In this document: one piece after another, positions 8,339-20,019 of the stretch
Position numbering within the stretch: the first letter of the stretch is position 1
Layout of the letters: every line of letters starts with the position of its first letter
Source of the DNA: an uncultured Ruminococcus sp.
GTDB lineage: Bacteria; Bacillota; Clostridia; Oscillospirales; Acutalibacteraceae
DNA length: 43,865 bases
Direction of reading: 5' to 3'
NCBI GenBank assembly: GCA_902776975.1
Contig: CACYSI010000006.1
Coordinates: forward strand, 1-43,865
Translations under genes and position numbers: made by a program
The notes under the pieces: generated by a model
The model's input: the letters and a program-made list of their open reading frames with translations, nothing else
The model's database searches: none
What the model was told of the DNA's origin: nothing

Positions 8339-8854
8339 TCAAACCTCCGGGCTGAACGATTTATGTATGAATTTATTTATCAGATACAGCGGTATCGAGA
8401 ACAGATACGTCTGAACCATACGGGATATGATGTGCGCTCTGAAGTACAGCCACGGCTCGTCAACTCCCGCGAGGATGAATCTGATCAAAAAGTACAGCAT
8501 GAACAGTCCGCCCACGGCGACAGCCGAGTACAGCAGATAGTTCAAAAAAGTAGCTACTATCAGATTGTTGGCGGCATAGCCCACGATGAAGCAGATCACC
8601 GTCAGCGATATCGTGAAGATACCTATGCTGTTGGTATATCCGATGTCCGTGAGTATACCTGCCGCCGCGCCGAAGATCATCGCGGGTATCTCACGCTCAT
8701 GCACGGCTATAGTCAGCGCCGCGCCGACCAGCAGCGCGGGCTTAGCGCCCAGGATATCGGGCAGCAGTCCGTGCACTGTCGTCAGCGCGAACATCAGTAT
8801 CAGCTCAATTGTATATGCTAAGTATCTGAAAAAAGAATTAGCTCTGTCCGACAC
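8339..8854 (-). CDS. mreD: Rod shape-determining protein MreD
   Basis: 171 residues, almost wholly hydrophobic with about five predicted TM segments (for example ELILMFALTTVHGLLPDIL and LTVICFIVGYAANNLIVA). Family weight rests on length, topology and position between mreC and the PBP2 gene. The start is GTG at 8854 with AAAGGAG upstream. MreD is a membrane part of the elongasome. It is separated from mreC by about 300 bp of repeat sequence, unusual for an mreCD pair. Confidence 0.85.
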   Translation of the reverse strand: MSDRANSFFRYLAYTIELILMFALTTVHGLLPDILGAKPALLVGAALTIAVHEREIPAMIFGAAAGILTDIGYTNSIGIFTISLTVICFIVGYAANNLIVATFLNYLLYSAVAVGGLFMLYFLIRFILAGVDEPWLYFRAHIISRMVQTYLFSIPLYLINKFIHKSFSPEV

Positions 8855-8888
8855 AGCCTTTCTCCTTTATTTTATAATATCACAGCAG

Positions 8889-9088
8889 AGCCTTCCCATT
8901 GAGGCGATCTTCCCTAAGGGGAGGTATCACCGTAGGTGACAGAGGGGAGCCGTCTCCGGCTGAGGAAAAGGTGGCTCGGCTCTGCCGAGTCGGATGAGGT
9001 GTCAATCTTTCTGTCATATCAATATCTCAGTGAGGCAGACACATTACCGTAAATCCCGCTTATTGTAGGGGAGGGTCTTGACCCTCCC
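8889..9088. repeat. Composite intergenic repeat between mreC and mreD
   Basis: A mosaic of short inverted repeats. 8991-9088 is closely repeated at 14821-14919, including GTCAATCTTTCTGTCATATC and ATTGTAGGGGAGGGTCTTGA. The whole 8855-9160 gap is non-coding. Confidence 0.65.
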
Positions 9089-9160
9089 GAGCCGCGTCAG
9101 CGGCATTCGCAAAGCGACCAGTATCAAGCATTAAAGTCGATCTGCCACACCTCGAACACC

Positions 9161-9997
9161 CTATTCTTTTACGAGTATCTCTCCCTGACCTTCATAGTCA
9201 GAGATCACCGCTACGTCTACGATCTTACCGATGTCGTCATACGGCTCTATCACGGCATAGTGCGAGGTATCGTATGTATCGTAGCCTATCTCCTTGACCT
9301 CTCCCAGCACCAGTCCCTTGGGATAAATTCCCGCCGAGCCGGAGGAGCTTATGATATCTCCCTCCTCGACCTTGTTGTCAGAGTCGAGCTTAGAGAACAT
9401 GGTTCGGTTATCGTCGGCGTATTTCGACGAGCCCGTGATGATGCCGGTATCTCCCGTAGCCTTATCCACGGCGCCGATGCTCGTCTGGGGAGACAGCACG
9501 GTCACCACCTTGGCGGTATACACATCCGCCTCGGATATCCATCCCACCAGACCGTTCTCGCCTATCACGGGATCGCCCGTGCTGATATCAGACGATGTTC
9601 CCTTATCTATGGTAAACGAGCCGAACTCATCGTTGCTGTCGCGGCGCAGTACCGTGGCGGGTATCAGCGAGAAGTCCTCGTTCTGCTTTTTCAGTCCGTA
9701 AAACTTCCACAGTCTCGTATTCTCTTCCTTTACGCTGTGATAGTCTATCAGCTTGGCTCTCAGCTCGCGGTTCGCCTGCGAGAGCAGCTCGTTCTCTTCC
9801 TTCAGCTCGTCGTAGCTTTTTACGCTCTTGTCCTCCACCGCCGCGGCTGTCACCTTGGACAGCCCGTAGGTAACTGCGTTCACGGTGGTCGATACCACAT
9901 TGTTCTGCACATTACGGGTGAACACCGAGAGCATTATCAGCACCAGCAGCACCGATAGAAATATTTTGATTTTAGTCGATTTAAAAAATTCCTTCAT
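9161..9997 (-). CDS. mreC: Rod shape-determining protein MreC
   Basis: 278 residues: short cytoplasmic tail, one TM helix (about 10-27), a coiled coil (about 58-100, KSYDELKEENELLSQANREL) and the extracytoplasmic beta-barrel domain (ATVLRRDSNDEFGSFTIDKG, GDPVIGENGLVGWI, TGIITGSS). MreC links MreB to the cell-wall synthases. ATG at 9997 with GGTGA upstream. It lies downstream of mreB with a CATTGCGA-type repeat between them. Confidence 0.93.
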   Translation of the reverse strand: MKEFFKSTKIKIFLSVLLVLIMLSVFTRNVQNNVVSTTVNAVTYGLSKVTAAAVEDKSVKSYDELKEENELLSQANRELRAKLIDYHSVKEENTRLWKFYGLKKQNEDFSLIPATVLRRDSNDEFGSFTIDKGTSSDISTGDPVIGENGLVGWISEADVYTAKVVTVLSPQTSIGAVDKATGDTGIITGSSKYADDNRTMFSKLDSDNKVEEGDIISSSGSAGIYPKGLVLGEVKEIGYDTYDTSHYAVIEPYDDIGKIVDVAVISDYEGQGEILVKE

Positions 9998-10015
9998 CTG
10001 TCACCAAATAAACAG

Positions 10016-10062
10016 TCATTGCGAAGGCTCGACACGCGTGTCAGCCCATGGCAATCTCAACC
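10016..10062. repeat. CATTGCGA...GGCAATCTCAACC repeat
   Basis: Nearly identical to 5941-5987 and 19828-19874, ending 2 bp from the mreB stop. It carries GACACGCGTGTC at 10031-10042. Confidence 0.7.
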
Positions 10063-10064
10063 GA

Positions 10065-11069
10065 TTATTCCTGTCTCGTTCTTCTCTGCGCTCTGAAGTT
10101 CGGATCGAGCCTCATACCCGCTCCGTCGACCACGCAGTCGAGCGGCCTTTCGGCTATCTTTACGGGCATGCCGGTCTCTTCCTCCACCAGCTTGTCCATA
10201 CCTCTGAGCAGAGCGCCTCCGCCGGTGAGCATGATGCCGTTATCTATGATATCCGCGCTCAGCTCGGGCGGAGATTTCTCCAGAGTGTTGAGTATTGCGT
10301 CGATTATCGTCATCAGCGGGTCTTTCAGCGCCTCTCTTACCTCAGCCGCGGTGATGCGCACATTCTTAGGCAGACCGTCCACCAGATTACGACCCTTTAT
10401 CATCATAGCGCCCTCGCCCTCATAGGGATACGCCGAGCCTATGGTGATCTTTATGTCCTCAGCGGTCCTTTCGCCTATGAGCAGGTTATACTTCTTCTTG
10501 ATATATGTCACGATAGCTTCGTCAAATTTATCTCCGGCAACTCTCACTGAGCATGAAGCCACGATGTCTCCGAGCGATACTATGCCTACCTCGCTCGTTC
10601 CGCCGCCGATATCCACTACCATATTGCCTACCGGTGAGTCAACGGGCAGTCCCGCGCCGATAGCCGCCGCCATAGGCTCCTCTATCAGCTCCACATATTT
10701 GCCGCCCGCCTGACGCGCGGCGTCCTCTACGGCGTTGCGCTCTACCTCGGTGACTCCAGAGGGTATACAGATGATGATCCGAGGCTTACTGAACAGACCT
10801 CCGCGAACTACGCTCTTGATAAAGTACTTGAGCATGGTCGCGGTGATCTCAAAGTCGGCTATGACGCCGTCCTTCAAGGGTCTTATAGCTACTATCGAGC
10901 CGGGGGTACGGCCGATCATCTCTTTAGCCTCATGTCCTACGGCGAGCACCATATCGCGCTTTACATCCACCGCCACTACCGACGGCTCGCGCATGACCAC
11001 ACCCTTGCCCTTCATATATACAAGAGTGTTGGCTGTGCCTAAGTCGATACCTATATCCTTACTAAACAT
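10065..11069 (-). CDS. mreB: Rod shape-determining protein MreB
   Basis: The 334-residue actin-like ATPase polymerises under the membrane and guides lateral wall synthesis. Actin-fold motifs are clear: phosphate 1 [19 protein letters not shown], connect 1/phosphate 2 [18 protein letters not shown], adenosine motif [17 protein letters not shown], and the [14 protein letters not shown] region. Length matches the family. ATG at 11069 with AAAGGGG upstream. First gene of mreB-mreC-mreD-PBP2. Confidence 0.96.
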   Translation of the reverse strand: MFSKDIGIDLGTANTLVYMKGKGVVMREPSVVAVDVKRDMVLAVGHEAKEMIGRTPGSIVAIRPLKDGVIADFEITATMLKYFIKSVVRGGLFSKPRIIICIPSGVTEVERNAVEDAARQAGGKYVELIEEPMAAAIGAGLPVDSPVGNMVVDIGGGTSEVGIVSLGDIVASCSVRVAGDKFDEAIVTYIKKKYNLLIGERTAEDIKITIGSAYPYEGEGAMMIKGRNLVDGLPKNVRITAAEVREALKDPLMTIIDAILNTLEKSPPELSADIIDNGIMLTGGGALLRGMDKLVEEETGMPVKIAERPLDCVVDGAGMRLDPNFRAQRRTRQE

Positions 11070-11136
11070 ACCTGTCCCCTTTCAGCATTGTTTCTGTTTT
11101 ATTGAATCGTTTAATAAATCGGTCATAGCGAAACCT

Positions 11137-11236
11137 AAAGCCTCCCTTTTCTAAGGTGAGATTCTGTCCAAATCTTAGATTTGGTTTACAGAATCCATAC
11201 AGAGGAGAGGTGGCACGAAGTGCCGGAGGGTTGAAA
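11137..11236. repeat. Composite repeat including a 59-bp unit shared with 42586-42644
   Basis: 11154-11212 is the reverse complement of 42586-42644 with no mismatch that I could find. It contains CCAAATCTTAGATTTGG, a near-perfect palindrome. The rest belongs to the CCTCCCTTTTCTAAGG family and ends in CGGAGGGTTG. A CCAACTA-type tract follows at about 11265-11290. Confidence 0.65.
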
Positions 11237-11329
11237 TACGTTGCAGCGGTCTTAACCGATCATTTACCAACTACTAACTACCAACTATTGTCGGTAATAT
11301 TCAAACTTTTATGCAGCCGACCTGCGCAG

Positions 11330-11770
11330 TCACCTTCCGGTCGACCCGAAGCCGCCCGCGTCTCTCTGCGTGCCGCCCAACTCCTCGACCACCTCTATAT
11401 CGGGCAGGATGACCGGCGATATCACCATCTGAGCTATCCTCTCGTCGGGCTGTATCGTATACTCGCTCCCGGTCTGATTTATCAGACCCACACAGACCTC
11501 GCCTCGGTAGTCGCTGTCTATCACACCCACGCAATTAGCGGGAGCTATACCGCGCTTTATCGCCAGACCCGAACGCGCGAAGATGTACGCTACATACCCG
11601 GCGCTCTCGAGCTCTACGGCGATACCCGTGGGTATCAGTCTGATCTCATGCGGCGGTACGGTCACAGCCTCGTCGATACAGGCATACAGATCCATACCCG
11701 CCGAGCCTTCGGTCGCTCTCAGCGGTATCTTCGCGTTATCTCTCAGTTTTTTTATCTTCAATACGCTCAT
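11330..11770 (-). CDS. dut: Deoxyuridine 5'-triphosphate nucleotidohydrolase
   Basis: The 146-residue trimeric dUTPase hydrolyses dUTP to dUMP and pyrophosphate, keeping uracil out of DNA. The conserved motifs appear in order: motif 1 AGMDLYA, motif 2 ARSGLA, motif 3 GVIDSDYRGEV, motif 4 DERIAQMVI and C-terminal motif 5 RDAGGFGSTGR. ATG at 11770 with AGGAAG about 8 nt upstream. It lies upstream of mreB on the same strand with a 260-bp repeat-filled gap, so co-transcription is uncertain. Confidence 0.95.
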   Translation of the reverse strand: MSVLKIKKLRDNAKIPLRATEGSAGMDLYACIDEAVTVPPHEIRLIPTGIAVELESAGYVAYIFARSGLAIKRGIAPANCVGVIDSDYRGEVCVGLINQTGSEYTIQPDERIAQMVISPVILPDIEVVEELGGTQRDAGGFGSTGR

Positions 11771-11911
11771 AAACGCACTTCCTGCAAATTAACTCTTTTT
11801 CATGCAAAATTTGATTTACCGTCATACCCCAAAAAATAGGTCTGGAACGGCTATTTTATTATAAAGAAAAATATTAAATTTCGTTTAAATAATTCTTTAA
11901 AAGATTGTGAA

Positions 11912-14044
11912 TTATTTAACACCCCTGATATACAAACCGTGGGTCATCCGTTCAAAATCAAGGTTTTCTCGCAGTTTTCGCATCGTTTTTTTCATCTTTT
12001 CCACAGAGTTTTCCACAGTGAAGTTGAAAATCGTGAAAACCTCTCCCCCGAGCTTATAATCCTTCTGCGGCATTAAAACAGGCACGCAGTTGTATATCTC
12101 ACAGTACCCTTCACGGCGTCGGATGATGAATTTTTCATCCTTCCTATCCTGCAAATATCCGTCATTTTTGCAGGATAACTCCGCTCCGGCAGGAGTATTC
12201 CTCGTTATCATCAAGGGCATGTTCCCGTATCTCATTATGCCCACGGGTATGCTCTTGTACAGTCTTTCTATCCTCTTGATATCCAGCTCACAGCTCAGCT
12301 CGGCGCTCTCTATGCCGTAGTTCTTTGCCCACATCAGCGTATAAGAATTGGCGATATTCATGCCGAAGCCCGCATGTACTCTGTACCCGAGCAGCTTGCC
12401 CATATAGACAGACGCGATATTGTTAGCGCGCAGCTCTGTCACACCGAGCGTTCTTAGAGCTTTCAGCCTCTCAAATACCTCTTTTTCGGTACCGAAGGTC
12501 ACTCTCGGAGCTTCAACGCCGATGTTATGACCGCTCCCGATCAGCGATCTGAGTCTGTCGCTGTCCTCAAGACCGTATATATCGACAAAGACCGTGTCCA
12601 TATCGCCGAGTCCCGATACAAGCTCCAAGCTCTGTACGACGGCGATCTTTTTATCCGATATCTTCTCTCCCCCGCTCAGCGCGTCGGAGATATCTATATC
12701 GTTTATCGTGTAATTATGACAGATTTCGCGCTCCGCGCCGAGCTGTTCCAGCGCCTCGCGCCTCAAAGCGTTAATTGCTGAGGCGGGAGCCGACGCGTCG
12801 GACGATATGTCATATCGTATATTTTTGATCTTAAAAGGCGTGTTGCCTGTTTTGCCGAGGTTCGCGGCGGCTCTCTCCTCAGTCAAGGGTACGTTGACCG
12901 CCTTCTCGACAATGTTTTCGGACTCGACCTCTGCGGTATGTATGCCGTCAGTGGCTTTGAGCCTCATTTTTTCACCTGTATGAGCGACAAAGTCAAAGCT
13001 GACCTCTACGCTCTTATACTCATCCTTATAGCCGGCGCGGATATCTTTGAGCAGCTTGCTGTCTGCCGACACCACGTCGCTCTTTTGTCTGTAGCCGAAC
13101 ATATCCCTGCCGAGCTTTCCTCTGAGATACCCGTCGGTAAAGCCTGTTCGTGAAAAGACCGATCTCAGCCTCTCCCCGGATCTCTCGGTCACAAAGCCGA
13201 GATCTCTCGCCTCTTTTGCGGCGCTCACAGCGGCGGCTACATACTCGGGACGCTTCATCCGCCCCTCTATCTTCGCGCTTTCTATGCCTATCTCCTCAAG
13301 CTCTCTGAGATAGTTCAGCGAGCCGTTGTCCTTAAGACTGAGCGCGTGATCGTTACCCTTATATCTCATAGGCAGTCTGCACGTCTGAGCGCACATACCG
13401 CGGTTTGCGGAACGTCCTCCGAGCATTGCCGAAAAGTAGCATTGTCCCGACACGCACATACACAGCGCGCCGTGTACAAAGACCTCCAGCTCCGCTTCGG
13501 GACAGGCTTCTCGGATCTCTCTGATCTCGTCCAACGAAAGCTCTCTCGACAGCACGACTCTCTCAAAGCCCATTTCATACAGAGCCTTAGCTCCGTAAGG
13601 CGTGTGCACCGAGAGCTGAGTAGACGCGTGCAGCGGCAGCTCAGGGACGGTCTTCTTTATAAGCGACACCAGACCTAAGTCCTGTATAATCAGAGCGTCT
13701 ATATCCGCTCTCGCCGCGGTCTTTACCAGCTCCAAAGCCTGCCGCATCTCGTCGTCAAAGATAAGGGTGTTCAGCGCCAGATGCACCTTTATACCTCTGC
13801 GGTGACAGTATCTGACGCACTCTTTCAGCTCTTCTTCGTCAAAGTTATGAGCCGACGCCCTCGCCGAAAAGCTCTTAGCCCCTATATATACCGCGTCTGC
13901 TCCGCTGTGAGCGGCGGCGATAACGCTGTCAAAGCCGCCCGCGGGCGCGAGTATCTCTATAGGCTGTCTTTTGATAGAGTCGTTTTTCTCAGTCTGAGTG
14001 ATCGTATTTTTTGATCGACCTTGTAGAAAAACCTTATTCTTCAT
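11912..14044 (-). CDS. U32 family protein (RlhA/TrhP-like) with C-terminal extension
   Basis: 710 residues. The N-terminal half is the U32 fold: EILAPAGGFDSVIAAAHSGADAVYIG, HASTQLSVH, and the cysteine cluster HGALCMCVSGQCYFSAMLG ... RGMCAQTCR, then AKIEGRMKRPEYVA. In E. coli, members with a similar DUF3656-type extension (RlhA) hydroxylate C2501 of 23S rRNA, and others (TrhP) hydroxylate tRNA uridine; the cysteines are thought to hold an iron-sulfur centre. Which reaction applies here is inference; the length favours the RlhA-like group. The start overlaps the end of the ZapA-like gene by 11 bp, a frequent pairing in Firmicutes, with no obvious ribosome binding site, suggesting translational coupling. 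Confidence 0.85.
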   Translation of the reverse strand: MKNKVFLQGRSKNTITQTEKNDSIKRQPIEILAPAGGFDSVIAAAHSGADAVYIGAKSFSARASAHNFDEEELKECVRYCHRRGIKVHLALNTLIFDDEMRQALELVKTAARADIDALIIQDLGLVSLIKKTVPELPLHASTQLSVHTPYGAKALYEMGFERVVLSRELSLDEIREIREACPEAELEVFVHGALCMCVSGQCYFSAMLGGRSANRGMCAQTCRLPMRYKGNDHALSLKDNGSLNYLRELEEIGIESAKIEGRMKRPEYVAAAVSAAKEARDLGFVTERSGERLRSVFSRTGFTDGYLRGKLGRDMFGYRQKSDVVSADSKLLKDIRAGYKDEYKSVEVSFDFVAHTGEKMRLKATDGIHTAEVESENIVEKAVNVPLTEERAAANLGKTGNTPFKIKNIRYDISSDASAPASAINALRREALEQLGAEREICHNYTINDIDISDALSGGEKISDKKIAVVQSLELVSGLGDMDTVFVDIYGLEDSDRLRSLIGSGHNIGVEAPRVTFGTEKEVFERLKALRTLGVTELRANNIASVYMGKLLGYRVHAGFGMNIANSYTLMWAKNYGIESAELSCELDIKRIERLYKSIPVGIMRYGNMPLMITRNTPAGAELSCKNDGYLQDRKDEKFIIRRREGYCEIYNCVPVLMPQKDYKLGGEVFTIFNFTVENSVEKMKKTMRKLRENLDFERMTHGLYIRGVK

Positions 14045-14723
14045 CTATATCAAAGAAAGTATATTGTCTTTGCTGGGTATAACCCTTCTGTTCTTTCTTT
14101 TTCTCCGCGTTCTGCTTATACGGATTCACATAGCTGTGATCGTGCTTCTTTTTCTTCTTCTGCGGCTGAGGCAGGGGCTTGACCGGCTCCTCCTCGTCAA
14201 AGAACAGATCGTCCTCGGCGGTGATCTCAGGCTCTTTCTCGGGCGGAGCTTCTCTGTCCTCGATATCCTCGGGCTCAACGCTCTGCGCGGCATGCTGTTT
14301 TAAGGCTTCATTCTCTTTTTTCAGAGCTTTTACCTCTTCCTGCAGGTCGGCTATCTTCTTTTTATCTGCCTCTGAGGACTTTTCCATATCCGCCACGGTA
14401 CGGTTATCGGCTATCAGCCTCTCATACTCAGCCTTTAAGTTGCCGTAATCACTCTTGAGCCTTTCGATCTCGGCGAGATAATCCTTGATCTGCTCCTTTA
14501 CCGCGGCTATATTCTCCTTATCGAGCTGACTGTCGTCCGCGTAGTCGAGCGCTGTCAGCACGGCAGCGCGCTCACGGGTCATCTCTCCCGAGATGCACAT
14601 CGAGTTTATGCGCGCGTCTATCTCGGACGCTATATCCAAGACGTACTTTTCGCTCTTTTCGGTGATTATGGTGAAGCGCTGCCCCGCAACGAGCACACTC
14701 ACCTTTATTTTGTTATTTTCCAT
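14034..14723 (-). CDS. zapA: ZapA-like cell division protein with long coiled-coil tail
   Basis: 229 residues. The first ~65 resemble ZapA (KVSVLVAGQRFTIITEKSEKYVLDIASEIDARIN), which bundles FtsZ filaments. A coiled coil follows at about 75-145 (IKDYLAEIERLKSDYGNLKAEYERLI, LQEEVKALKKENEALKQ). The tail is acidic then basic and disordered (PPEKEPEITAEDDLFFDEEEP, QKKKKKHDHS), ending FFDIDEE. Usual ZapA is about 80-110 residues, so the extension is notable. ATG at 14723 with GGAGG upstream; overlaps the U32 gene. Confidence 0.75.
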   Translation of the reverse strand: MENNKIKVSVLVAGQRFTIITEKSEKYVLDIASEIDARINSMCISGEMTRERAAVLTALDYADDSQLDKENIAAVKEQIKDYLAEIERLKSDYGNLKAEYERLIADNRTVADMEKSSEADKKKIADLQEEVKALKKENEALKQHAAQSVEPEDIEDREAPPEKEPEITAEDDLFFDEEEPVKPLPQPQKKKKKHDHSYVNPYKQNAEKKKEQKGYTQQRQYTFFDIDEE

Positions 14724-14764
14724 ATTATCCTCCGTTAAGGATCACTTGATAAAAGAGTAAGCTT

Positions 14765-14919
14765 TCAGCCTCCGCAATTCTCAGGAAGGTGGGCTTTTCG
14801 GCTTTTCAGAGCCGAAAAGGTCGGATGATGTGTCAATCTTTCTGTCATATCAATATCTCAGTGAGGTTAACACATTATCGTAAATCCCGCTCATTGTAGG
14901 GGAGGGTCTTGACCCTCCC
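14765..14919. repeat. Composite intergenic repeat
   Basis: Begins with a CCTCCGCAATTCTCAGGAAGG-type arm, includes the hairpin CTTTTCGGC...GCCGAAAAG, and shares 14821-14919 with 8991-9088. Fills the spacer between gyrA and the ZapA-like gene. Confidence 0.65.
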
Positions 14920-14977
14920 TCATATGATTTTTCCTCACAGTAATACCCGTACAGCGACATAATACCAAACCAACAGC

Positions 14978-17581
14978 TTACTCTTCCGCGCTTTCCTCTG
15001 CCGTTTCCTCTGCAGTCTCGTCGGTTACGATATCCTCGGGATCCTCGGCGTTCTCGTCATTCTCTGCCGCCTGAGCGTCGTCCTCATGCGGAGCGCCCGA
15101 TACAGATACTACCCTGTTGTCGCCCTTGATCTTCATTATCGTGACGCCCTTGCTCGGACGCGAACAAACTCTGATCGTAGACGCGAGTATACGGATGATG
15201 ACTCCGTTCTCGGATATGATGATGACGTCGTCGCCCAGCGGTACCGCTGTCAGCGCGGCAACCTCGCCGTATTTCTCGACATGATAGTTGATCAGACCCT
15301 TACCGCCTCTCGACTGCAGTCTGTAGTCCTCGGGCTTGCTCAGTCTGCCGTAGCCTGTCTCCGATACGGTGAGTATGAGCTTATCCTCTTCTATGATACT
15401 CATACCTACTATGCTGTCGCCCTCTTTGAGCTTCATAGCCTTCACGCCGCGGGCGAGTCTGCCCATAGCGCGCACATCAGTCTCTCTGAAGCGTATCGCC
15501 ATACCCTTCTTGGTGGCTATCAGCACCTCGTTATTACCGTCTGTCATGCGTACCCAAGCCAGCTCGTCTCCCTCGTTGAGGTCGAGAGCTATCAGGCCGC
15601 CTTTGCGCGCGGTGTTGTAGGCGTTGAGCGCTATCCTCTTTATGATACCCTGTCTTGTCACCATTATCAGATACTTATCGTCCTCAAACGACGGTATCCT
15701 TATCATCGAGGTGACCTTCTCGTCAGCGGCGAGAGGCAGGATGTTAGCGATGTTTATACCCTTGCTCTGTCTTGTGCTCTCGGGTATCTCATAGCATTTT
15801 ATTCTGTATACTCTGCCCTTATTGGTAAAGAACAGGTTGAAGTCATGCGAGTTCGACAGGAACATCTCTGTAGCGACGTCTTCATCACGCCTTGTCATGC
15901 CCGATATACCTCTGCCGCCTCTGCGCTGAGTCTTGTAGGTATCGTGAGGCAGACGCTTGATGTAACCGAACTTGGTCATGGTCACTACGCAGTCCTCCTG
16001 CGGTATCAGGTCTTCTATATCCACCTCGCCCGTTACGGCGCAGATCTCCGTTCTGCGGGCGTCGGCGTATTTGTTGCGGATCTCGAGAGCCTCTTCTTTT
16101 ACGATCTCGAGTCTCTTAGCCTCGCTCTCTATGATCTCGTTATACTCCTTGATCTTAGCCGCGAGAGAAGCTATCTCGTCCTCGATCTTAGCGCGCTCCA
16201 TATTGGTCAGCTGTCCTAAACGCATAGATACTATGGCCTGAGCCTGAGCGTCGTCCAGACCGAAGCGCTCACACAGCGCGAGCTTAGCCTGAGCCTGATC
16301 CTTGCTCTTGCGGATGATGGCTATGACCTCGTCGATGAAGTCTATCGCTATCTTCAAGCCCTCTAAGATGTGCATACGCTCCTTGGCTTTTTTCAGATCA
16401 AAGATCGTCCTGCGCTCTATTACCTGCTCCTGATGATCTATGTAGCATCTGAGCATCTCCTTGAGGGTCAGCACCTTAGGCTCGCCGTTGACTATCGACA
16501 GCATGATCGCGCCGAAGGTGGTCTGCATCTGAGTCATCATGAACAGATGATTCAGCACCACCTGAGCCGAAGCCTCACGCTTGACGTCTATCTCGATGTG
16601 CATACCGTTGCGGTCAGAGTGATCCTCGATGTTCGATATACCCTCGAGTCTTTTATCTCTTACGAGATTAGCGATATTCTCGATAAGTCTCGCCTTGTTT
16701 ACGCCGTAGGGCAGCTCGGACACGATTATCTTGAATCTGCCGTTCTTAGCCTCGACTATCTCGGTCTTGGCGCGAACTACTATCTTACCTCTGCCGGTAG
16801 CGTACGCCGCCCTTATGCCGGAGCGGCCCATTATCATACCGCCGGTGGGGAAGTCCGGACCGGGCATACACTCCATGATATCCGGCAGCTCAGCGTCGGG
16901 ATTGTCTATCAGCAGACACATAGCGTCTATGGTCTCGCCGAGGTTATGAGGCGGGATATTGGTAGCCATACCTACCGCGATACCGTTACTGCCGTTTACC
17001 AGCAGATTAGGAAAGCGCGAGGGCAGTACCGTAGGCTCCTCCAGCACATCGTCGAAGGTCGGCATGAAGTCTACCGTCTCTTTGTCTATATCGGCGAGCA
17101 TCTCGGACGCTATCTTGCTCATGCGGCTCTCAGTATATCTGTAAGCCGCGGGCGGATCGCCGTCGATAGAGCCGAAGTTACCGTGACCGTCTACCAGCAT
17201 ATATCTCATAGAAAAGTCCTGAGCCAGTCTTACCATGGCGTCATATACCGAGGCGTCGCCGTGGGGATGATATTTACCCAGTACTTCACCGACGGTATAA
17301 GCGCACTTACGGTGGGGCTTTGAGGAGGTTATGCCGTTCTCATACATATTGTAGAGTATACGTCTGTGTACGGGCTTCAGACCGTCGCGCACATCCGGCA
17401 GAGCGCGTGATACGATAACGCTCATCGAGTAGTCGAGAAACGACTTTCTCATCTCACGGTTGATATCTACGTCTATGACCTTGCCCGAGCTGTACTCCGT
17501 CGAGTTCATCATTTCGGCGTATTCAGCCTCAAAGTCCTCATTATTCTCACTGTTATTCAAATTCTTGTTCTCGTTATCCAA
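14978..17581 (-). CDS. gyrA: DNA gyrase subunit A
   Basis: The 867-residue subunit of the A2B2 gyrase breaks and rejoins DNA to introduce negative supercoils. N-terminal winged helix with [24 protein letters not shown], catalytic Tyr in [10 protein letters not shown], and a C-terminal beta-pinwheel with the GyrA box QRRGGRG, which distinguishes gyrase from topoisomerase IV. An acidic tail ([17 protein letters not shown]...) ends the protein. The start appears to be TTG at 17581 with GAGGTG 7 nt upstream. It follows gyrB with a 178-bp repeat-bearing gap. Confidence 0.97.
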   Translation of the reverse strand: MDNENKNLNNSENNEDFEAEYAEMMNSTEYSSGKVIDVDINREMRKSFLDYSMSVIVSRALPDVRDGLKPVHRRILYNMYENGITSSKPHRKCAYTVGEVLGKYHPHGDASVYDAMVRLAQDFSMRYMLVDGHGNFGSIDGDPPAAYRYTESRMSKIASEMLADIDKETVDFMPTFDDVLEEPTVLPSRFPNLLVNGSNGIAVGMATNIPPHNLGETIDAMCLLIDNPDAELPDIMECMPGPDFPTGGMIMGRSGIRAAYATGRGKIVVRAKTEIVEAKNGRFKIIVSELPYGVNKARLIENIANLVRDKRLEGISNIEDHSDRNGMHIEIDVKREASAQVVLNHLFMMTQMQTTFGAIMLSIVNGEPKVLTLKEMLRCYIDHQEQVIERRTIFDLKKAKERMHILEGLKIAIDFIDEVIAIIRKSKDQAQAKLALCERFGLDDAQAQAIVSMRLGQLTNMERAKIEDEIASLAAKIKEYNEIIESEAKRLEIVKEEALEIRNKYADARRTEICAVTGEVDIEDLIPQEDCVVTMTKFGYIKRLPHDTYKTQRRGGRGISGMTRRDEDVATEMFLSNSHDFNLFFTNKGRVYRIKCYEIPESTRQSKGINIANILPLAADEKVTSMIRIPSFEDDKYLIMVTRQGIIKRIALNAYNTARKGGLIALDLNEGDELAWVRMTDGNNEVLIATKKGMAIRFRETDVRAMGRLARGVKAMKLKEGDSIVGMSIIEEDKLILTVSETGYGRLSKPEDYRLQSRGGKGLINYHVEKYGEVAALTAVPLGDDVIIISENGVIIRILASTIRVCSRPSKGVTIMKIKGDNRVVSVSGAPHEDDAQAAENDENAEDPEDIVTDETAEETAEESAEE

Positions 17582-17603
17582 AAGGGTTCACCTCATTTAT
17601 TTT

Positions 17604-17758
17604 GCCTTCCCCTTGAGGGGAAGGTGGGCGATTTGCCGGACATGCGTGTACGGCAAATCGGTCGGATGAGGTGGAACATATCCACCCTATCCTCTTTTAT
17701 GATGAAAGATTTTTAACTGCCAACTACTAACTATTAACTACTAACTAACAACTACCAA
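17604..17758. repeat. Inverted-repeat element and CCAACTA heptamer tract
   Basis: 17604-17674: CCTTCCCCTTGAGGGGAAGG, then CGATTTGCCG...CGGCAAATCG, then GGATGAGGTGG. 17716-17758: a run of AACTACTAACTA/CCAACTA units directly beside the gyrB stop. Confidence 0.55.
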
Positions 17759-17759
17759 C

Positions 17760-19817
<2,058 letters not shown>

Positions 19818-19827
19818 TCAGATAAAG

Positions 19828-20017
19828 TCATTGCGAGGGCTCGACACGCGTGTCAGCCCGTGGCAATCTCAACCTTATAATTAATCGTCATTGCGAAGCA
19901 TTTATGCCGTGGCAATCTCAACCTATATTAATAGTCATTGCGAAGCATTTATGCTGTGGCAATCTCAACCTATATTAATAGTCATTGCGAAGCATTTATG
20001 CTGCGGCAATCTCAACC
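19828..20017. repeat. CATTGCGA repeat followed by three tandem 47-bp units
   Basis: 19828-19874 is a full CATTGCGAGGG...GGCAATCTCAACC copy with GACACGCGTGTC. At 19888-20017 three shorter copies (TCATTGCGAAGCATTTATGC...GGCAATCTCAACC) repeat with an exact 47-bp period, joined by TATATTAATAG. Each can form a hairpin with AGCAT/ATGCT at its tip. They occupy the region between gyrB and the zinc-ribbon genes. Confidence 0.85.
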
Positions 20018-20019
20018 GA

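Noticed and set aside
19888-20017. CRISPR array
   Set aside because: The three 47-bp units are contiguous tandem repeats with constant linkers, not repeats with unique spacers, and no cas gene is near.
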